A stretch of 64,000 nucleotides of DNA from an uncultured Flavobacteriales bacterium (GTDB lineage: Bacteria > Bacteroidota > Bacteroidia > Flavobacteriales_D > Crocinitomicaceae): assembly GCA_937876195.1 (NCBI GenBank), contig CALEIK010000027.1, positions 124,001-188,000 on the forward strand. The letters are read 5' to 3'. Made by a program: the position numbers and the translations under genes. The notes under the pieces were generated by a model that had not been told where the DNA came from, did no database searches, and saw only the letters and a list, made by a program, of their open reading frames with translations. This document shows, piece after piece, positions 43,066 to 52,700 of the stretch (positions are counted from its first letter, which is position 1; the number at the start of each line of letters is the position of its first letter).

Positions 43066-44583
43066 ATGTCTGATACATCCGTTCGCGTTCGTTTTGCCCC
43101 TTCTCCAACTGGTCCATTACACATGGGTGGGGTTAGAACCGCACTCTATAATTACCTATTCGCTAAGAAGCACAATGGAACGTTTATCATCCGCATTGAA
43201 GACACGGATCAAACGCGATTTGTTCCAGGTGCTCAAGAATACATCATGGATGCCTTAAAATGGTGTGGTATTATGCCAACCGAGGGTCCAGGTCTTGGAG
43301 GCGCATATGGTCCATACGTGCAATCCGAAAGAAAAGCGATGTATCGTCCTTACGCAGAACAACTTGTGACAGACGATAAAGCATACTATGCTTTCGATAC
43401 TGCCGAAGAACTCACCACGATGAGGGAACAAGCGAAGCAAATGGGAATGCCTAATTGGCAATACAACAGTGTGACGAGAGGATCATTAAAAAACTCTCTT
43501 TCCCTTTCCGCAGATGATGTTCAACGACGAATTGAAAATGGTGAAGCTTATGTTATTCGAATGAAAATGCCACGAAATGTGGACATTCGTTTTGAAGATG
43601 AAATTAGAGGCTGGGTCGTTGTAAACACGAACAACCTAGATGATAAGGTTTTATTTAAATCTGATGGAATGCCGACCTACCATTTGGCGAACATTGTTGA
43701 TGATCATTTAATGAAAATTACGCATGTCATTCGTGGAGAAGAGTGGTTGCCATCAGCACCACTTCATGTAATGTTGTACGATGCGTTCGGGTGGGAGTGT
43801 CCAAAATTTGCACACCTACCACTGCTTCTTAAACCAGACGGAAACGGAAAGCTTTCAAAACGAGATGGAGACCGTTTAGGATTCCCAGTGTTCCCAACAG
43901 ACTGGAAATCAGAAGATGGTGAAATATATACGGGATATCGCGAACAAGGATATTTCCCTGAAGCATTTATCAATATGCTCGCATTTTTAGGGTGGAATCC
44001 AGGTACAACACAGGAATTATTTTCACTGAACGAACTTGTTGAAGCGTTTTCCTTAAATCGGGTAGCGAAGGCAGGAGCAAAATTTGATCCTGACAAAACG
44101 AAATGGTTTCAACAACAATACCTGCGGGCAACCGATGATTCCATTTTAGCAGAAATGTTATCACCTTTGTTAGATAATAAATACGACCTAGAGCAATTGG
44201 TTGTGGTGTGCGGCTTAATGAAAGAGCGCGCAACCTTTGTAAAGGACATCTATACCGAAGGGTCGTTTCTATTGGAGTCACCAACTGTATTTGATGAAAA
44301 CACCGTAAATAAAAAATGGAAAGACAATTCTGAGCAGCTCATGCTTGATTGGTCTGCACGACTCGCCGCTCTTGAGCAATTCAACTCAGAAAGTATTGAG
44401 TCTGAATTTAAGTCCTTCCTAGAAGAAAAGGAGCTTGGAATAGGTGCGGTATTGCCTTTATTTCGTTTGTTACTCACCGGAAAAGGAATGGGACCCAGTA
44501 TGTTTGATATTAGTGCATTTCTTGGAAAAGATGAGTGCTTAACGCGAATTAAAAAGGGCATTGACGTTCTTCAAACAGCATAA
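43066..44583 (+). CDS. gltX: glutamyl-tRNA synthetase
   Basis: The 505-residue class I aminoacyl-tRNA synthetase charges tRNA-Glu. It has the HIGH-type motif in RFAPSPTGPLHMGGVRTALY (residues 7-26; HMGG) and the KMSKS-type motif as KLSKRDGDRLG. The Glu-specific SDGMPTYHLANIVDDHLM and HVIRGEEWLPSAP are also present. The C-terminal anticodon-binding domain is present and the length is normal. folB follows 6 bp later. Confidence 0.97.
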   Translation: MSDTSVRVRFAPSPTGPLHMGGVRTALYNYLFAKKHNGTFIIRIEDTDQTRFVPGAQEYIMDALKWCGIMPTEGPGLGGAYGPYVQSERKAMYRPYAEQLVTDDKAYYAFDTAEELTTMREQAKQMGMPNWQYNSVTRGSLKNSLSLSADDVQRRIENGEAYVIRMKMPRNVDIRFEDEIRGWVVVNTNNLDDKVLFKSDGMPTYHLANIVDDHLMKITHVIRGEEWLPSAPLHVMLYDAFGWECPKFAHLPLLLKPDGNGKLSKRDGDRLGFPVFPTDWKSEDGEIYTGYREQGYFPEAFINMLAFLGWNPGTTQELFSLNELVEAFSLNRVAKAGAKFDPDKTKWFQQQYLRATDDSILAEMLSPLLDNKYDLEQLVVVCGLMKERATFVKDIYTEGSFLLESPTVFDENTVNKKWKDNSEQLMLDWSARLAALEQFNSESIESEFKSFLEEKELGIGAVLPLFRLLLTGKGMGPSMFDISAFLGKDECLTRIKKGIDVLQTA

Positions 44584-44589
44584 TCAATC

Positions 44590-44943
44590 ATGCAACACAC
44601 CATTGAAATTAACGGCATTAAGGTTTACGCTTTTCACGGATGCTTAGAAGAAGAGGGTAGAATTGGCGGGAATTATATCGTTGATGTTTGCATTACAACA
44701 GATTTTTCTAGTGCGGCGCAAACCGACAGTTTATCTGAAACAATCGATTACGTAGTTATTAATCGGCTGGTGAAAGAAGAAATGGGTATTCGCTCAAAGC
44801 TAATTGAACACGTTGGTCAACGCATTATTGACCGTATAAAAAGAGAAGTTTCAACCATCGAAAAACTGCGTGTTAAGGTCACTAAATTATGTCCTCCCAT
44901 CAACGGAGATGTAGATAATGTGGCAATAATCATTGAAGGTTAA
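44590..44943 (+). CDS. folB: dihydroneopterin aldolase
   Basis: The 117-residue enzyme of folate synthesis converts dihydroneopterin to hydroxymethyl-dihydropterin. Family marks are INGIKVYAFHGCLEEEGRIG, SETIDYVVINRLV, LIEHVGQRIIDRI (with the pterin-binding Glu) and LRVKVTKLCPPINGDV with the catalytic lysine. It is co-transcribed with gltX. Confidence 0.93.
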   Translation: MQHTIEINGIKVYAFHGCLEEEGRIGGNYIVDVCITTDFSSAAQTDSLSETIDYVVINRLVKEEMGIRSKLIEHVGQRIIDRIKREVSTIEKLRVKVTKLCPPINGDVDNVAIIIEG

Positions 44944-44963
44944 TAAATAACTCTATTTTTTAT

Positions 44964-44971
44964 TAACTTTG
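44964..44971 (+). promoter_or_regulatory. -7 box for tRNA-Cys
   Basis: TAACTTTG matches TAnnTTTG and ends 13 bp before the first base of tRNA-Cys, a fitting distance for a short tRNA leader. No good -33 box is seen at normal spacing. Confidence 0.5.
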
Positions 44972-44984
44972 TCCTTCTTAAAAT

Positions 44985-45058
44985 GGTCCTGTGGCCGAGT
45001 GGCTAGGCAGAGGTCTGCAAAACCTTCTACAGCGGTTCGAATCCGCTCGGGACCTCCA
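44985..45058 (+). tRNA. tRNA-Cys (anticodon GCA)
   Basis: A cloverleaf can be drawn: acceptor GGTCCTG with CGGGACC (one G-T pair), discriminator T and an encoded CCA. The anticodon stem GAGGT/ACCTT (closing with a G-T pair) surrounds the loop CTGCAAA, so the anticodon is GCA. The T-arm is AGCGG-TTCGAAT-CCGCT. The body is short (71 nt before CCA), as is usual for Cys. Confidence 0.95.
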
Positions 45059-45092
45059 AAGCCCATCAGTCTTTACTGGTGGGCTTTTTTAT
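45058..45092 (+). terminator. Rho-independent terminator of tRNA-Cys
   Basis: AAAGCCCATCAGT (45058-45070) pairs with ACTGGTGGGCTTT (45075-45087) through one G-T pair, with a 4-nt loop, followed by TTTATT. Confidence 0.8.
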
Positions 45093-45114
45093 TGGTCAAT
45101 TGATACCTCGCGCC

Positions 45115-45130
45115 CGTTTCACATGGAACA
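45115..45130. promoter_or_regulatory. degenerate parS-like site
   Basis: CGTTTCACATGGAACA matches the parS sites at 38658 and 38699 at 14 of 16 positions. It lies in the intergenic gap after tRNA-Cys. The changes include one base of the central CACGTG core, so ParB binding may be weak. Confidence 0.45.
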
Positions 45131-45145
45131 TAAAAAGAATTCCGT

Positions 45146-45153
45146 TATCTTTG
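45146..45153 (+). promoter_or_regulatory. -7 box for the 45178 gene
   Basis: TATCTTTG matches TAnnTTTG and ends 24 bp before the start codon. The degenerate parS-like site lies immediately upstream and could overlap RNA polymerase binding. Confidence 0.5.
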
Positions 45154-45177
45154 CGCTCTCAAATTAAACACAGGTGA

Positions 45178-45888
45178 ATGCTAATTGGAGAAGATTTTGA
45201 TAAAATAGAGTTTGAATTTTTAGGGCTTCAGTTGCTTGAACCGATAGGGTTCTTGGGTGATTTTATCATTTTCATCGTTTCAATGATCATTGCCTATAAG
45301 ATTAAGCGCCTTGGTAAAAGCACCCCATTTTTCAAATGGTGGTATTTGTTCTTTCTGGTTTTTGGATGGGGGTTTTTAGCTGGGGGATTAGGTCACCTGC
45401 TCTATAACTACTGGGGCGTTCCTGGAAAATTTGGCTCTTGGTACAGCGGCGTAGCAACGACCTTTTTCATGGAACGAGCAATGATCTCATTACATAAAAA
45501 CAAGAAATTTGTCCGAGCAGTACTGGCCCTTTCTACGCTAAAACTCATTATAGGACTGGTGGGCTTAACCTGGATTGTTTCTACCGTTGATTTGGATAAT
45601 AATTTTTCGAAAGCGATGTTCTTTCCAACCTTTAACTCAGTAATAGGGGTTCTCTTTTCACTTGTGTACTTGGGAATAATTTACAGCAAACAAATTTCTT
45701 CCGCTTTTAATTATTTTTGGATCAGTTTTCTTGTGATGGTTCCTTCTGTGTTTATTAGCTCACAGAAAATAAATTTTCACCAATGGTTTGATAAAAACGA
45801 CTTAAGTCACGTTGTGCTTTTGATTGGTGTAATTTTATATTACAAGGGTATTCAAGGATATTCACGGTATTTATCTATACACCGATAG
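45178..45888 (+). CDS. multi-pass membrane protein (DUF6962-like)
   Basis: The 236-residue protein has about seven hydrophobic helices (for example GFLGDFIIFIVSMIIAYKI, WWYLFFLVFGWGFLAGGLG, LIIGLVGLTWIVS and LSHVVLLIGVILYYKGI). Polar residues within helices (GGLGHLLY, DLSHVV) put two histidines near membrane surfaces. This recalls the CREST membrane hydrolase group, but I cannot show a full set of its ligands. Function unknown. Its end overlaps the convergent anti-sigma-like gene by 18 bp. Confidence 0.75.
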   Translation: MLIGEDFDKIEFEFLGLQLLEPIGFLGDFIIFIVSMIIAYKIKRLGKSTPFFKWWYLFFLVFGWGFLAGGLGHLLYNYWGVPGKFGSWYSGVATTFFMERAMISLHKNKKFVRAVLALSTLKLIIGLVGLTWIVSTVDLDNNFSKAMFFPTFNSVIGVLFSLVYLGIIYSKQISSAFNYFWISFLVMVPSVFISSQKINFHQWFDKNDLSHVVLLIGVILYYKGIQGYSRYLSIHR

Positions 45889-46758
45889 TTTCATAAATTT
45901 CTTTACCGTGTTTCCTGCTTTATCGCTGGCAATAAAGTAATAACTATAACTCCCTTGTTTTATCTGTTCACCTTGCTTGGTTAAACCATCCCAACGGAAA
46001 TTGATATCACCTGTTTCATATACTACTTGGTGTTTATCGTCTAAAACAACAAATGTAAAATCACTTAACCCACTGCTTTCTATAAATAGATAGTCGTTCT
46101 TTCCATCCCCGTTTGGTGTAAATATATTGGGAAGTGTGCCCAATTCATACGTCTTTGTATCATCCACTTCTTCTTCTAAAGGTGTGGTCTCCGTTGGCGC
46201 TATAACCACTGGATTATCAACAACAGGTTCAGCTTTCTTAATTTCATTTTCCTGAATTTCAGTATCTTCAAGAATAGAGGGCTCAATTTCCTTTGTTTCA
46301 TTTGTAGTAATAGGAGAAATGTCACCGCGGTAGTTTTGAGTTTGTGGTATTTCACGCTCCGCATTTTCATTTATTGAACCCTCTGATTCCTGTTGTTTCG
46401 TTAATTTGTTCGTTTGATCATTCGTTTTTTCCGTGCCTTTACTTTCAATAACATCAGTTGATTCTTCAGGTAGACTGTTTGTAATCTCCTCTGGTTCAAC
46501 AATACTTTGAGTCACTAACTCGGTCTTTACTGGTTCTTTTTCTGTTGAGTTGACAATCACAACAGTTGTAACAGTAATCGCTGTAACCGCCACGGCACCA
46601 ATAATAATTTTGGACAACACAGAAATACCACCAACAGTTGTTGCGGCAGCACCACCAAGTTGACTAGAAATCTTTGTCCAAATCTCAGGGTTCACCTGAG
46701 ACTCAAAGTCTCCTAGTTTCTCGGAAAAAAGTTCCTTTATGTTATCGTTATCTTTCAA
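45871..46758 (-). CDS. anti-sigma-like membrane protein with gliding-motility C-terminal domain
   Basis: The 295-residue protein starts with a cytosolic helix (IKELFSEKLGDFESQVNPEI) and then a transmembrane segment (about 47-70, IIIGAVAVTAITVTTVVIV). A Thr/Glu-rich low-complexity periplasmic stretch (75-205) leads to a C-terminal domain of the gliding-motility/CHU_C type: LPNIFTPNGDGKNDYLFI, FRWDGLTKQGEQIKQGSYSY and NTVKKFMKLSVYR. Its start overlaps the end of the ECF sigma gene, so it is probably the cognate anti-sigma factor. There is no cleavable signal peptide, so the C-terminal domain is probably held on the periplasmic face. Confidence 0.82.
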   Translation of the reverse strand: MKDNDNIKELFSEKLGDFESQVNPEIWTKISSQLGGAAATTVGGISVLSKIIIGAVAVTAITVTTVVIVNSTEKEPVKTELVTQSIVEPEEITNSLPEESTDVIESKGTEKTNDQTNKLTKQQESEGSINENAEREIPQTQNYRGDISPITTNETKEIEPSILEDTEIQENEIKKAEPVVDNPVVIAPTETTPLEEEVDDTKTYELGTLPNIFTPNGDGKNDYLFIESSGLSDFTFVVLDDKHQVVYETGDINFRWDGLTKQGEQIKQGSYSYYFIASDKAGNTVKKFMKLSVYR

Positions 46759-47284
46759 TTCCTAATTCTTCTAATTTGGTTTGTATGTATGTCCTTGCTC
46801 GGGAGTATTGCGATTTTGAGGTGTTCTCAGAAATATTCAATTCAGCGGCTATTTCCTTGTGGGAATAACCTTCAATTGCAAACAGGTTAAACACCATTTT
46901 ATAGCCTTGGGGCATTGAGTTTATTAGTTTTAATAAATCCTCAGCCATTAGACCTTCCAGTATAAAGCTATCGTTTTCAACCTTAAAGTCAACATCATCC
47001 CAGCTAACATTATCTCTAAATTTTGCCTCCTTTCTAATTTGATCCAATGAGGTGTTCACCATGATTCGTCTTATCCAACCTTCTAAGGATCCTTCCCCAT
47101 TAAACTTTTCCAATTTAGAAAACACTTTTACGAAAGCATCTTGCAATACGTCTTCTGCTTGCTCTGTGCTTTTTGCATAACGCAAACAAACACTTAGCAT
47201 TTTTGGAGCATACATTTCAAACAACGCGCGTTGAGCCTTTGGATCGCCATTAATACAATTTTTTACCAAAGTTGATTCATTCAT
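46748..47284 (-). CDS. ECF-type RNA polymerase sigma factor
   Basis: The 178-residue sigma factor has region 2 (FEMYAPKMLSVCLRYAKSTE, then AEDVLQDAFVKVFSKLEKF, about 22-68) and region 4 (MPQGYKMVFNLFAIEGYSHK, EIAAELNISENTSKSQYSRA, about 120-165). It would direct RNA polymerase to a small regulon, probably of envelope or surface functions given its partner. It overlaps the downstream anti-sigma-like gene by 11 bp. Confidence 0.95.
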   Translation of the reverse strand: MNESTLVKNCINGDPKAQRALFEMYAPKMLSVCLRYAKSTEQAEDVLQDAFVKVFSKLEKFNGEGSLEGWIRRIMVNTSLDQIRKEAKFRDNVSWDDVDFKVENDSFILEGLMAEDLLKLINSMPQGYKMVFNLFAIEGYSHKEIAAELNISENTSKSQYSRARTYIQTKLEELGIER

Positions 47285-47381
47285 GGCTCACGCTTGTCGT
47301 ATAGACTCTTATTTGTTTTGAAAAGTTGCATTTGCATTTTTCGAATTTAAAAATGTACTTTCGCTATTCCAAAAACAACGA

Positions 47382-48602
47382 ATGAAGTTTTTTTTAATAT
47401 TCTTATTTATTTCTGTCAGTATTCTTTGCTCATCGCAAAACAATAACGGTCTAAAGATAAAAAAGGGAAGTTGGATTTCCGAATTGCAATTAAATTCTGT
47501 CGATGTTTTACCCTTTGATATGATTGTAACCAAGAATCAATCGATCATTGTAAAAAATGGGGAAGAGCAAATTGAATTGGAAAACGCTGTTTTTAAAAAT
47601 GACAGCTTCTATGTAAAGTTTCCATACTTTGACTCTGAGCTTGTTTTCGTTCCTCTTTCCAAAAAGAAAATAAAGGGATATTGGGTTAATTATACGAAAG
47701 GAAAGGGCTACAAAATTCCCTTTGAATCAACAAAAAGAAATGATTATCGCTTTTCACAGGCAAATACGAAAACCGCTCCAACAAACGTCGACGGTAAGTG
47801 GCGGGTGGAGTTTGAACCCAACACGAACTCATCTTATCCAGCAGTAGGCTTGTTCCAACAAGAAGATAAAACTGTTTCTGGTACTTTTCTTACTGAAACA
47901 GGTGATTACCGATTTTTAGCCGGTAACGCTGTAAATGATAGCCTATTCTTGTCCTGCTTTGACGGATCACATGCTTTTCTCTTTAAAGCTGCTTTATTAT
48001 CCGACACTCTATTTGGAACGTTTAACAGTGGAAATCATTGGAAAAGTGAATGGAGAGGAGTCAAGGACGAGGCTTTCGAGTTAAAGAGTCCTGAAGAGCT
48101 TACATACGTAAAAGAGGGGCAAGAGATTGCGTTTTCTTTTAACGACCTTGAAGGAAACACCTATTCATATCCAAACGAGGCTTCAAAAAACAAAGTGACG
48201 ATTATACAAATAATGGGTACATGGTGTCCAAATTGTCTGGATGAAACGATGTACTATAAATCACTTTATGAAAAATACCACGACCGCGGTTTAGAGATTA
48301 TTTCCATTTGCTATGAGGCGGGGAAAACAGAAGAAGAACAGTTGCAGAGTATAAAAAACTACAAGGAGCAACTCGGCGTTGATTTCCGTTTTCTACTGGG
48401 CGGGACAGCCTCTAAAAATAAAGCAGCCAACGACTTCAATATGTTAAACGATATTATTTCCTTTCCCACTTCTATTTTTATTGGTCGCGATGGAGAGGTA
48501 AAACGAGTACATACAGGTTTTAACGGACCAGGAACAGGTGTTTATTACGATGAATACGTGAAAAAAACGAATGCGCTTATTGAATTTTTAATGACTCAAT
48601 AA
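47382..48602 (+). CDS. TlpA-like thiol-disulfide oxidoreductase
   Basis: The 406-residue protein has a signal peptide (1-18, ending ILCSSQ). A beta-rich N-terminal region (about 20-240) is typical of the longer Bacteroidota members. A thioredoxin-like domain follows (about 250-406) with active site GTWCPNCLDE (Cys-Pro-Asn-Cys) and the cis-proline in ISFPTSIFI. It probably reduces or oxidises cysteines in the periplasm. It ends 1 bp before the convergent rpiB gene. Confidence 0.92.
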   Translation: MKFFLIFLFISVSILCSSQNNNGLKIKKGSWISELQLNSVDVLPFDMIVTKNQSIIVKNGEEQIELENAVFKNDSFYVKFPYFDSELVFVPLSKKKIKGYWVNYTKGKGYKIPFESTKRNDYRFSQANTKTAPTNVDGKWRVEFEPNTNSSYPAVGLFQQEDKTVSGTFLTETGDYRFLAGNAVNDSLFLSCFDGSHAFLFKAALLSDTLFGTFNSGNHWKSEWRGVKDEAFELKSPEELTYVKEGQEIAFSFNDLEGNTYSYPNEASKNKVTIIQIMGTWCPNCLDETMYYKSLYEKYHDRGLEIISICYEAGKTEEEQLQSIKNYKEQLGVDFRFLLGGTASKNKAANDFNMLNDIISFPTSIFIGRDGEVKRVHTGFNGPGTGVYYDEYVKKTNALIEFLMTQ

Positions 48603-48603
48603 G

Positions 48604-49041
48604 TTAACAACACGCAATTTTATTGACTCGGTTTTGGTGACGTCCACCTTCGAAAGGCGTTGTTAAAAAAGCATCCACCATTTCTTTCGCTTCTGATTCT
48701 GAGACAAACCGAGCAGGTAAGGCTAAAATATTTGCGTCGTTGTGTTCTCTTGCGAGTTGTGCTAACTCCTTTTTCCAGCACAAAGCACTTCTAACTCCTT
48801 GGTGCTTATTTGCAGTCATGTTAATTCCATTGCCAGAACCACAAATTAATATTCCCAACATTCCTTCCGTTGATTCAACCATTTCTGCAACTGGGTGACC
48901 AAAGTCTGGATAATCGATACTATCCTCCGAATAACAACCAAAATCTTTCACTTCATATCCTAAAGAAACTAAGTGGCTAATAAGGCTCTTTTTTAACTCA
49001 AAACCTGCGTGATCTGCTCCAATTGGAATTAATTTTTTCAT
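48604..49041 (-). CDS. rpiB: ribose-5-phosphate isomerase B
   Basis: The 145-residue enzyme interconverts ribose-5-phosphate and ribulose-5-phosphate in the pentose phosphate pathway. Family motifs are GADHAGFELK, DYPDFGHPVAE, GILICGSGNGINMTANK (with the catalytic Cys) and REHNDANILALPARF. The C-terminus (GGRHQNRVNKI) carries the conserved basic residues. Confidence 0.96.
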   Translation of the reverse strand: MKKLIPIGADHAGFELKKSLISHLVSLGYEVKDFGCYSEDSIDYPDFGHPVAEMVESTEGMLGILICGSGNGINMTANKHQGVRSALCWKKELAQLAREHNDANILALPARFVSESEAKEMVDAFLTTPFEGGRHQNRVNKIACC

Positions 49042-49717
49042 GGTATTTGCTCTTTCCTACAAAACTACTCCATATTAACAATTAGAACAACTTTTAAACA
49101 AACAAAGATTTAGTGAACTGTTAACACATTTATATTTAGGTGTTTAAATAATAATGTTATACACCTATTCATGCTTCTATTTGTTCATATCGGTTGATAA
49201 CAATCCATATCTTTTTGTAGGAAATCACACATTTTTAATCATACTAAAACACATCTCAATAAAGCAAGGTTTTTTTGCCCTTTTTATTTGTAGTTATCAG
49301 CATCGTTTTAAACCTAGCTAGATGTTGTAGAGCTACATTTTTTATCAACATTCTAAGTGTTTACTTCTTTGTTAATAAGTACCTCCTTCTAGTATTTTAG
49401 ATGCTTTTCTTCCTTCACGGATGTTGATAGACTACTAATAAAAATCTATTACTTACATTAACAAGCAATCTCTATTTTTTTTCTTCACATATCAACATAC
49501 TTAATAAAGAGTAATAAATATTCTTTAATTAAAAAGTATTTAAATATTCTATTTATTGAGGATACTTTAACTGACTTGCATACTTAAAATTTAATATGTA
49601 CATTCTGTAATTAAGTTATTAAACAACTGATAAACAACTATTTAGTTATTTAATTATAAGAATTAAAAAAGAACTATTAATTTAACATTAAAATAGCTGG
49701 AAATACTACTAAAATTA
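49042..49717. other. long AT-rich non-coding region upstream of the sensor kinase
   Basis: This 676-bp stretch has no credible reading frame and is clearly richer in A and T than its surroundings. It contains three exact copies of TATCAACA or its complement (49343-49350, 49422-49429 on the opposite strand, 49490-49497); the first is preceded by T, giving TTATCAACA, a DnaA-box-like 9-mer. It presumably holds promoters for rpiB and the kinase. No RNA gene was recognised. Confidence 0.55.
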
Positions 49718-52700
49718 ATGTCTAAACTTTTCGTAAATAATAAAAATATAAAACGGTTAAAAGATGTATTTCTAGTACTATTTTCAGAGAGAAATGATTT
49801 TGCTAACACCATTTTAAATCATGCAATTGGTGCGTTCTTTATTGCTCCCATTTACTCCCTTTTAATCGTTCAGGCTCCAGTGGGTGATGCTTATTTTTAT
49901 ATTGGAATTTCCTACACGATTTTATTTCCAGTGTACACGATCCTATGTATAAAGTCGAATTACCTAAGGGATAAATTTATCCATTTTTTCACCACTTATT
50001 TATTTGTTATCACTGGTGTGGCTTTTTATAGTTTATACAAGAGTAGACTTGAGTTGAATGAGCTGGTCAGCTTTTTATTCATCTATATGCTTTGCATATT
50101 AATAATTCAACGCTGGACGGCTTTAATGTTGTACAATATTTTTGTGTTTTTGTTGGTACTGTATAGTTTAACTTATGCAGGTTCACAAGAAGTTTCTAGC
50201 TATTTAATCGTTCAGATTTTTGTTTCCTTAGGGTTAACCGCCTCCCTTTTATTGCATATTAAATTAAAAAACAGCGCTCGGGTAGAAACGCACGCCTCAA
50301 ATTTAGACACCATGTTTAAATTAAAGGGAACAGGCTACATTTTATTTGAGTTGGATAAGAAGGTGCACGTTCTGGGTTTTAACGATCAATATTGTGAATT
50401 AACCAATACCGCCGAGAGAAATACAACTGAAATTGGTGAGTTGTTTGTCAATTATTTTTCAGCGGAAGAATTAGTGGAAATACATCAATTAATTGAAGGA
50501 AATTGCTTTGAAAAAACAGTCCCAATTCTTCGTTTTGGAAACAAGATTTATTTACATTTTAAACTCATAAAATTTCCAATGAATAGTGGGAAGGTTTTTG
50601 TTGGTTTTATTGAAGAAGTTACAAAAAAGGTATTGGATGAAACACGCTATAATCAATTAGAAAAAAAATATAGAAACCTTTACTTCAAAAACAAAGCGGG
50701 CATATTTACACTCAATAAAAAATCAGAAATTATAGAGTGTAATGATTCATTTCTAGAAATGTTTGAGGGCACCTTAGATAAGGGAGAACGAATGTTTGAC
50801 TTCTCGTTGAGCGCTGAATGGGACATTATTGTAGAATCGTTAAGCAATTCTGAGCTTTCTAAGAACTATCAGGCACAGTTCACTTTGAAGAATAAAATGG
50901 AAAAGAGCTTCGTCTTTACGTGGTATCTAGATGTTGATTCGGATTATATAGAGGGATCTGTTATTGACATTACAAATATTCAGAAAGCGTCATTTGCACT
51001 TAAGCAAAGTGAAGAAAAATACAGATTGATTTACGAAGAATCGAATGACGCGATTGTGCTACTTGATGATGACAAGATCGTAGATGTGAATAGAAAAATG
51101 ATGCAATTATTTGGAATTGCTCATGAAGAGTTGATAGGTAAAAACCTCTTTGAACTTAGCGCCAATATAAGTGATAGATCAAGAAAGAAATATAATGCCA
51201 ATAAACAACAAATAGAAAACACAAAAGCCACAAAATTTGATTGGTTGTTTAAAGGTAAGAACGACCTTATTGAAGCACGAGTGGCGTTGGTTGAAATCGT
51301 CGTGGATAGAAAACTATATTACCAATGTGTAATTCAAGATAACACAGAATATAATATCAGCTTAAGAGCATTGGAAAAGAATCAACGGAACCTGGAAAAT
51401 ATTCTTGAAAACAATCCAGAGGGAATTATTATTGTTAACAATGATAAAGTTCTATATGTCAATACTGGCACAAAGAAACTTCTGGGTGAGTTAATTGATT
51501 TAGAAAATATATTTATTGGTGACGACCAAGAAAAATTTAAAAAGATCTATACCAAACAGCAGAGTGATAAGAAAAGGAAGAACCTCCAACTGAAACTGAA
51601 GAGTATTCAGGAAGAAGAATTATTGATGGATGTGACGCTGGTTTCAACAAGTTATGAAGAAGAAGAAGCGACGTTGATTATTATTAAAGATGTTTCCGTT
51701 CAAACAAAATTGGCGCAGGAGCAGCTAAGGGCAGGTTTTGCCGAAGAAACGAACAAAGAGTTGGCAAAGGAAATAAAAGAACGAATAAAAACAGAACGCC
51801 TGCTCGAAGAACAATACCTGAGAACAAAAGCAATCATTGATAGTTCAAATTATACACTTTTACTCACGCTGAATATTAAAGGAGAAGTGACAGCGTATAA
51901 CAAACACTTTAAAACCTATTTTTCAGATACGTTTTCCATCGATATTCAACACAACGATCGCTTTTTGGAATACTTAAAACCTATTGTTTCACGTGAGCAG
52001 TTGAAGGCATTAAAAAAGATGATTCGACTCGTAGAGAAAGGAAAATCGTTTCAGTTTGAAGTGTGTCTAGAAGAGAAGGGTGAGTCGTTTTGGTTAGAGG
52101 TGTTTATGAGTCCCATTTTTGATACGAAAGGTGTAGTAAGTGAGGTTTCGCTAGTGGCACACGACAGCAGTGAGAAAAAGAAGGCAAGTATAAATATCGT
52201 AGAATCACTGAAAGAGAAAGAGGTATTATTAAAGGAAATCCACCACCGTGTGAAAAATAATCTTCAGGTAATATCGAGTATTCTTAACCTGCAAAGCTCG
52301 TTTGTAACGGATGAACAGACGTTGGAAATATTGCAGGAAAGCCGAAATAGAATTCGCTCGATGGCCATTATTCACGAGAACCTGTACAGAACAGAAGACT
52401 TTTCAAGCATCAACTTTTCGAGCTACCTAGAGAACCTTACCACAAACTTGATATCATCATATAGAATTAACGAAGAAGTGATACTAAAAACCAATCTTGA
52501 CAATGTAGATTTAGTGCTCGATCAAGCGATTCCTTGTGGACTTTTGGTGAATGAGTTAATCACAAACGCGTTGAAGTATGCATGGAAAAACGGAGAAAAG
52601 GGGATAATTACCATCAACCTGTTTGAAAATGAAAAGAAGGTCAATTTAGAGATTTTTGACAATGGAATAGGACTCCCATTCAATTATAATGAAATAAAAA

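Noticed and set aside
49042..49717. Chromosome replication origin
   Set aside because: The AT content and a DnaA-box-like 9-mer are suggestive, but there is no dnaA gene, no box cluster of normal density, and skew cannot be judged from this window.
51985..52000. parS-like sequence in the sensor kinase gene
   Set aside because: Eleven bases match but the distal half does not; it is inside a coding region and likely chance.
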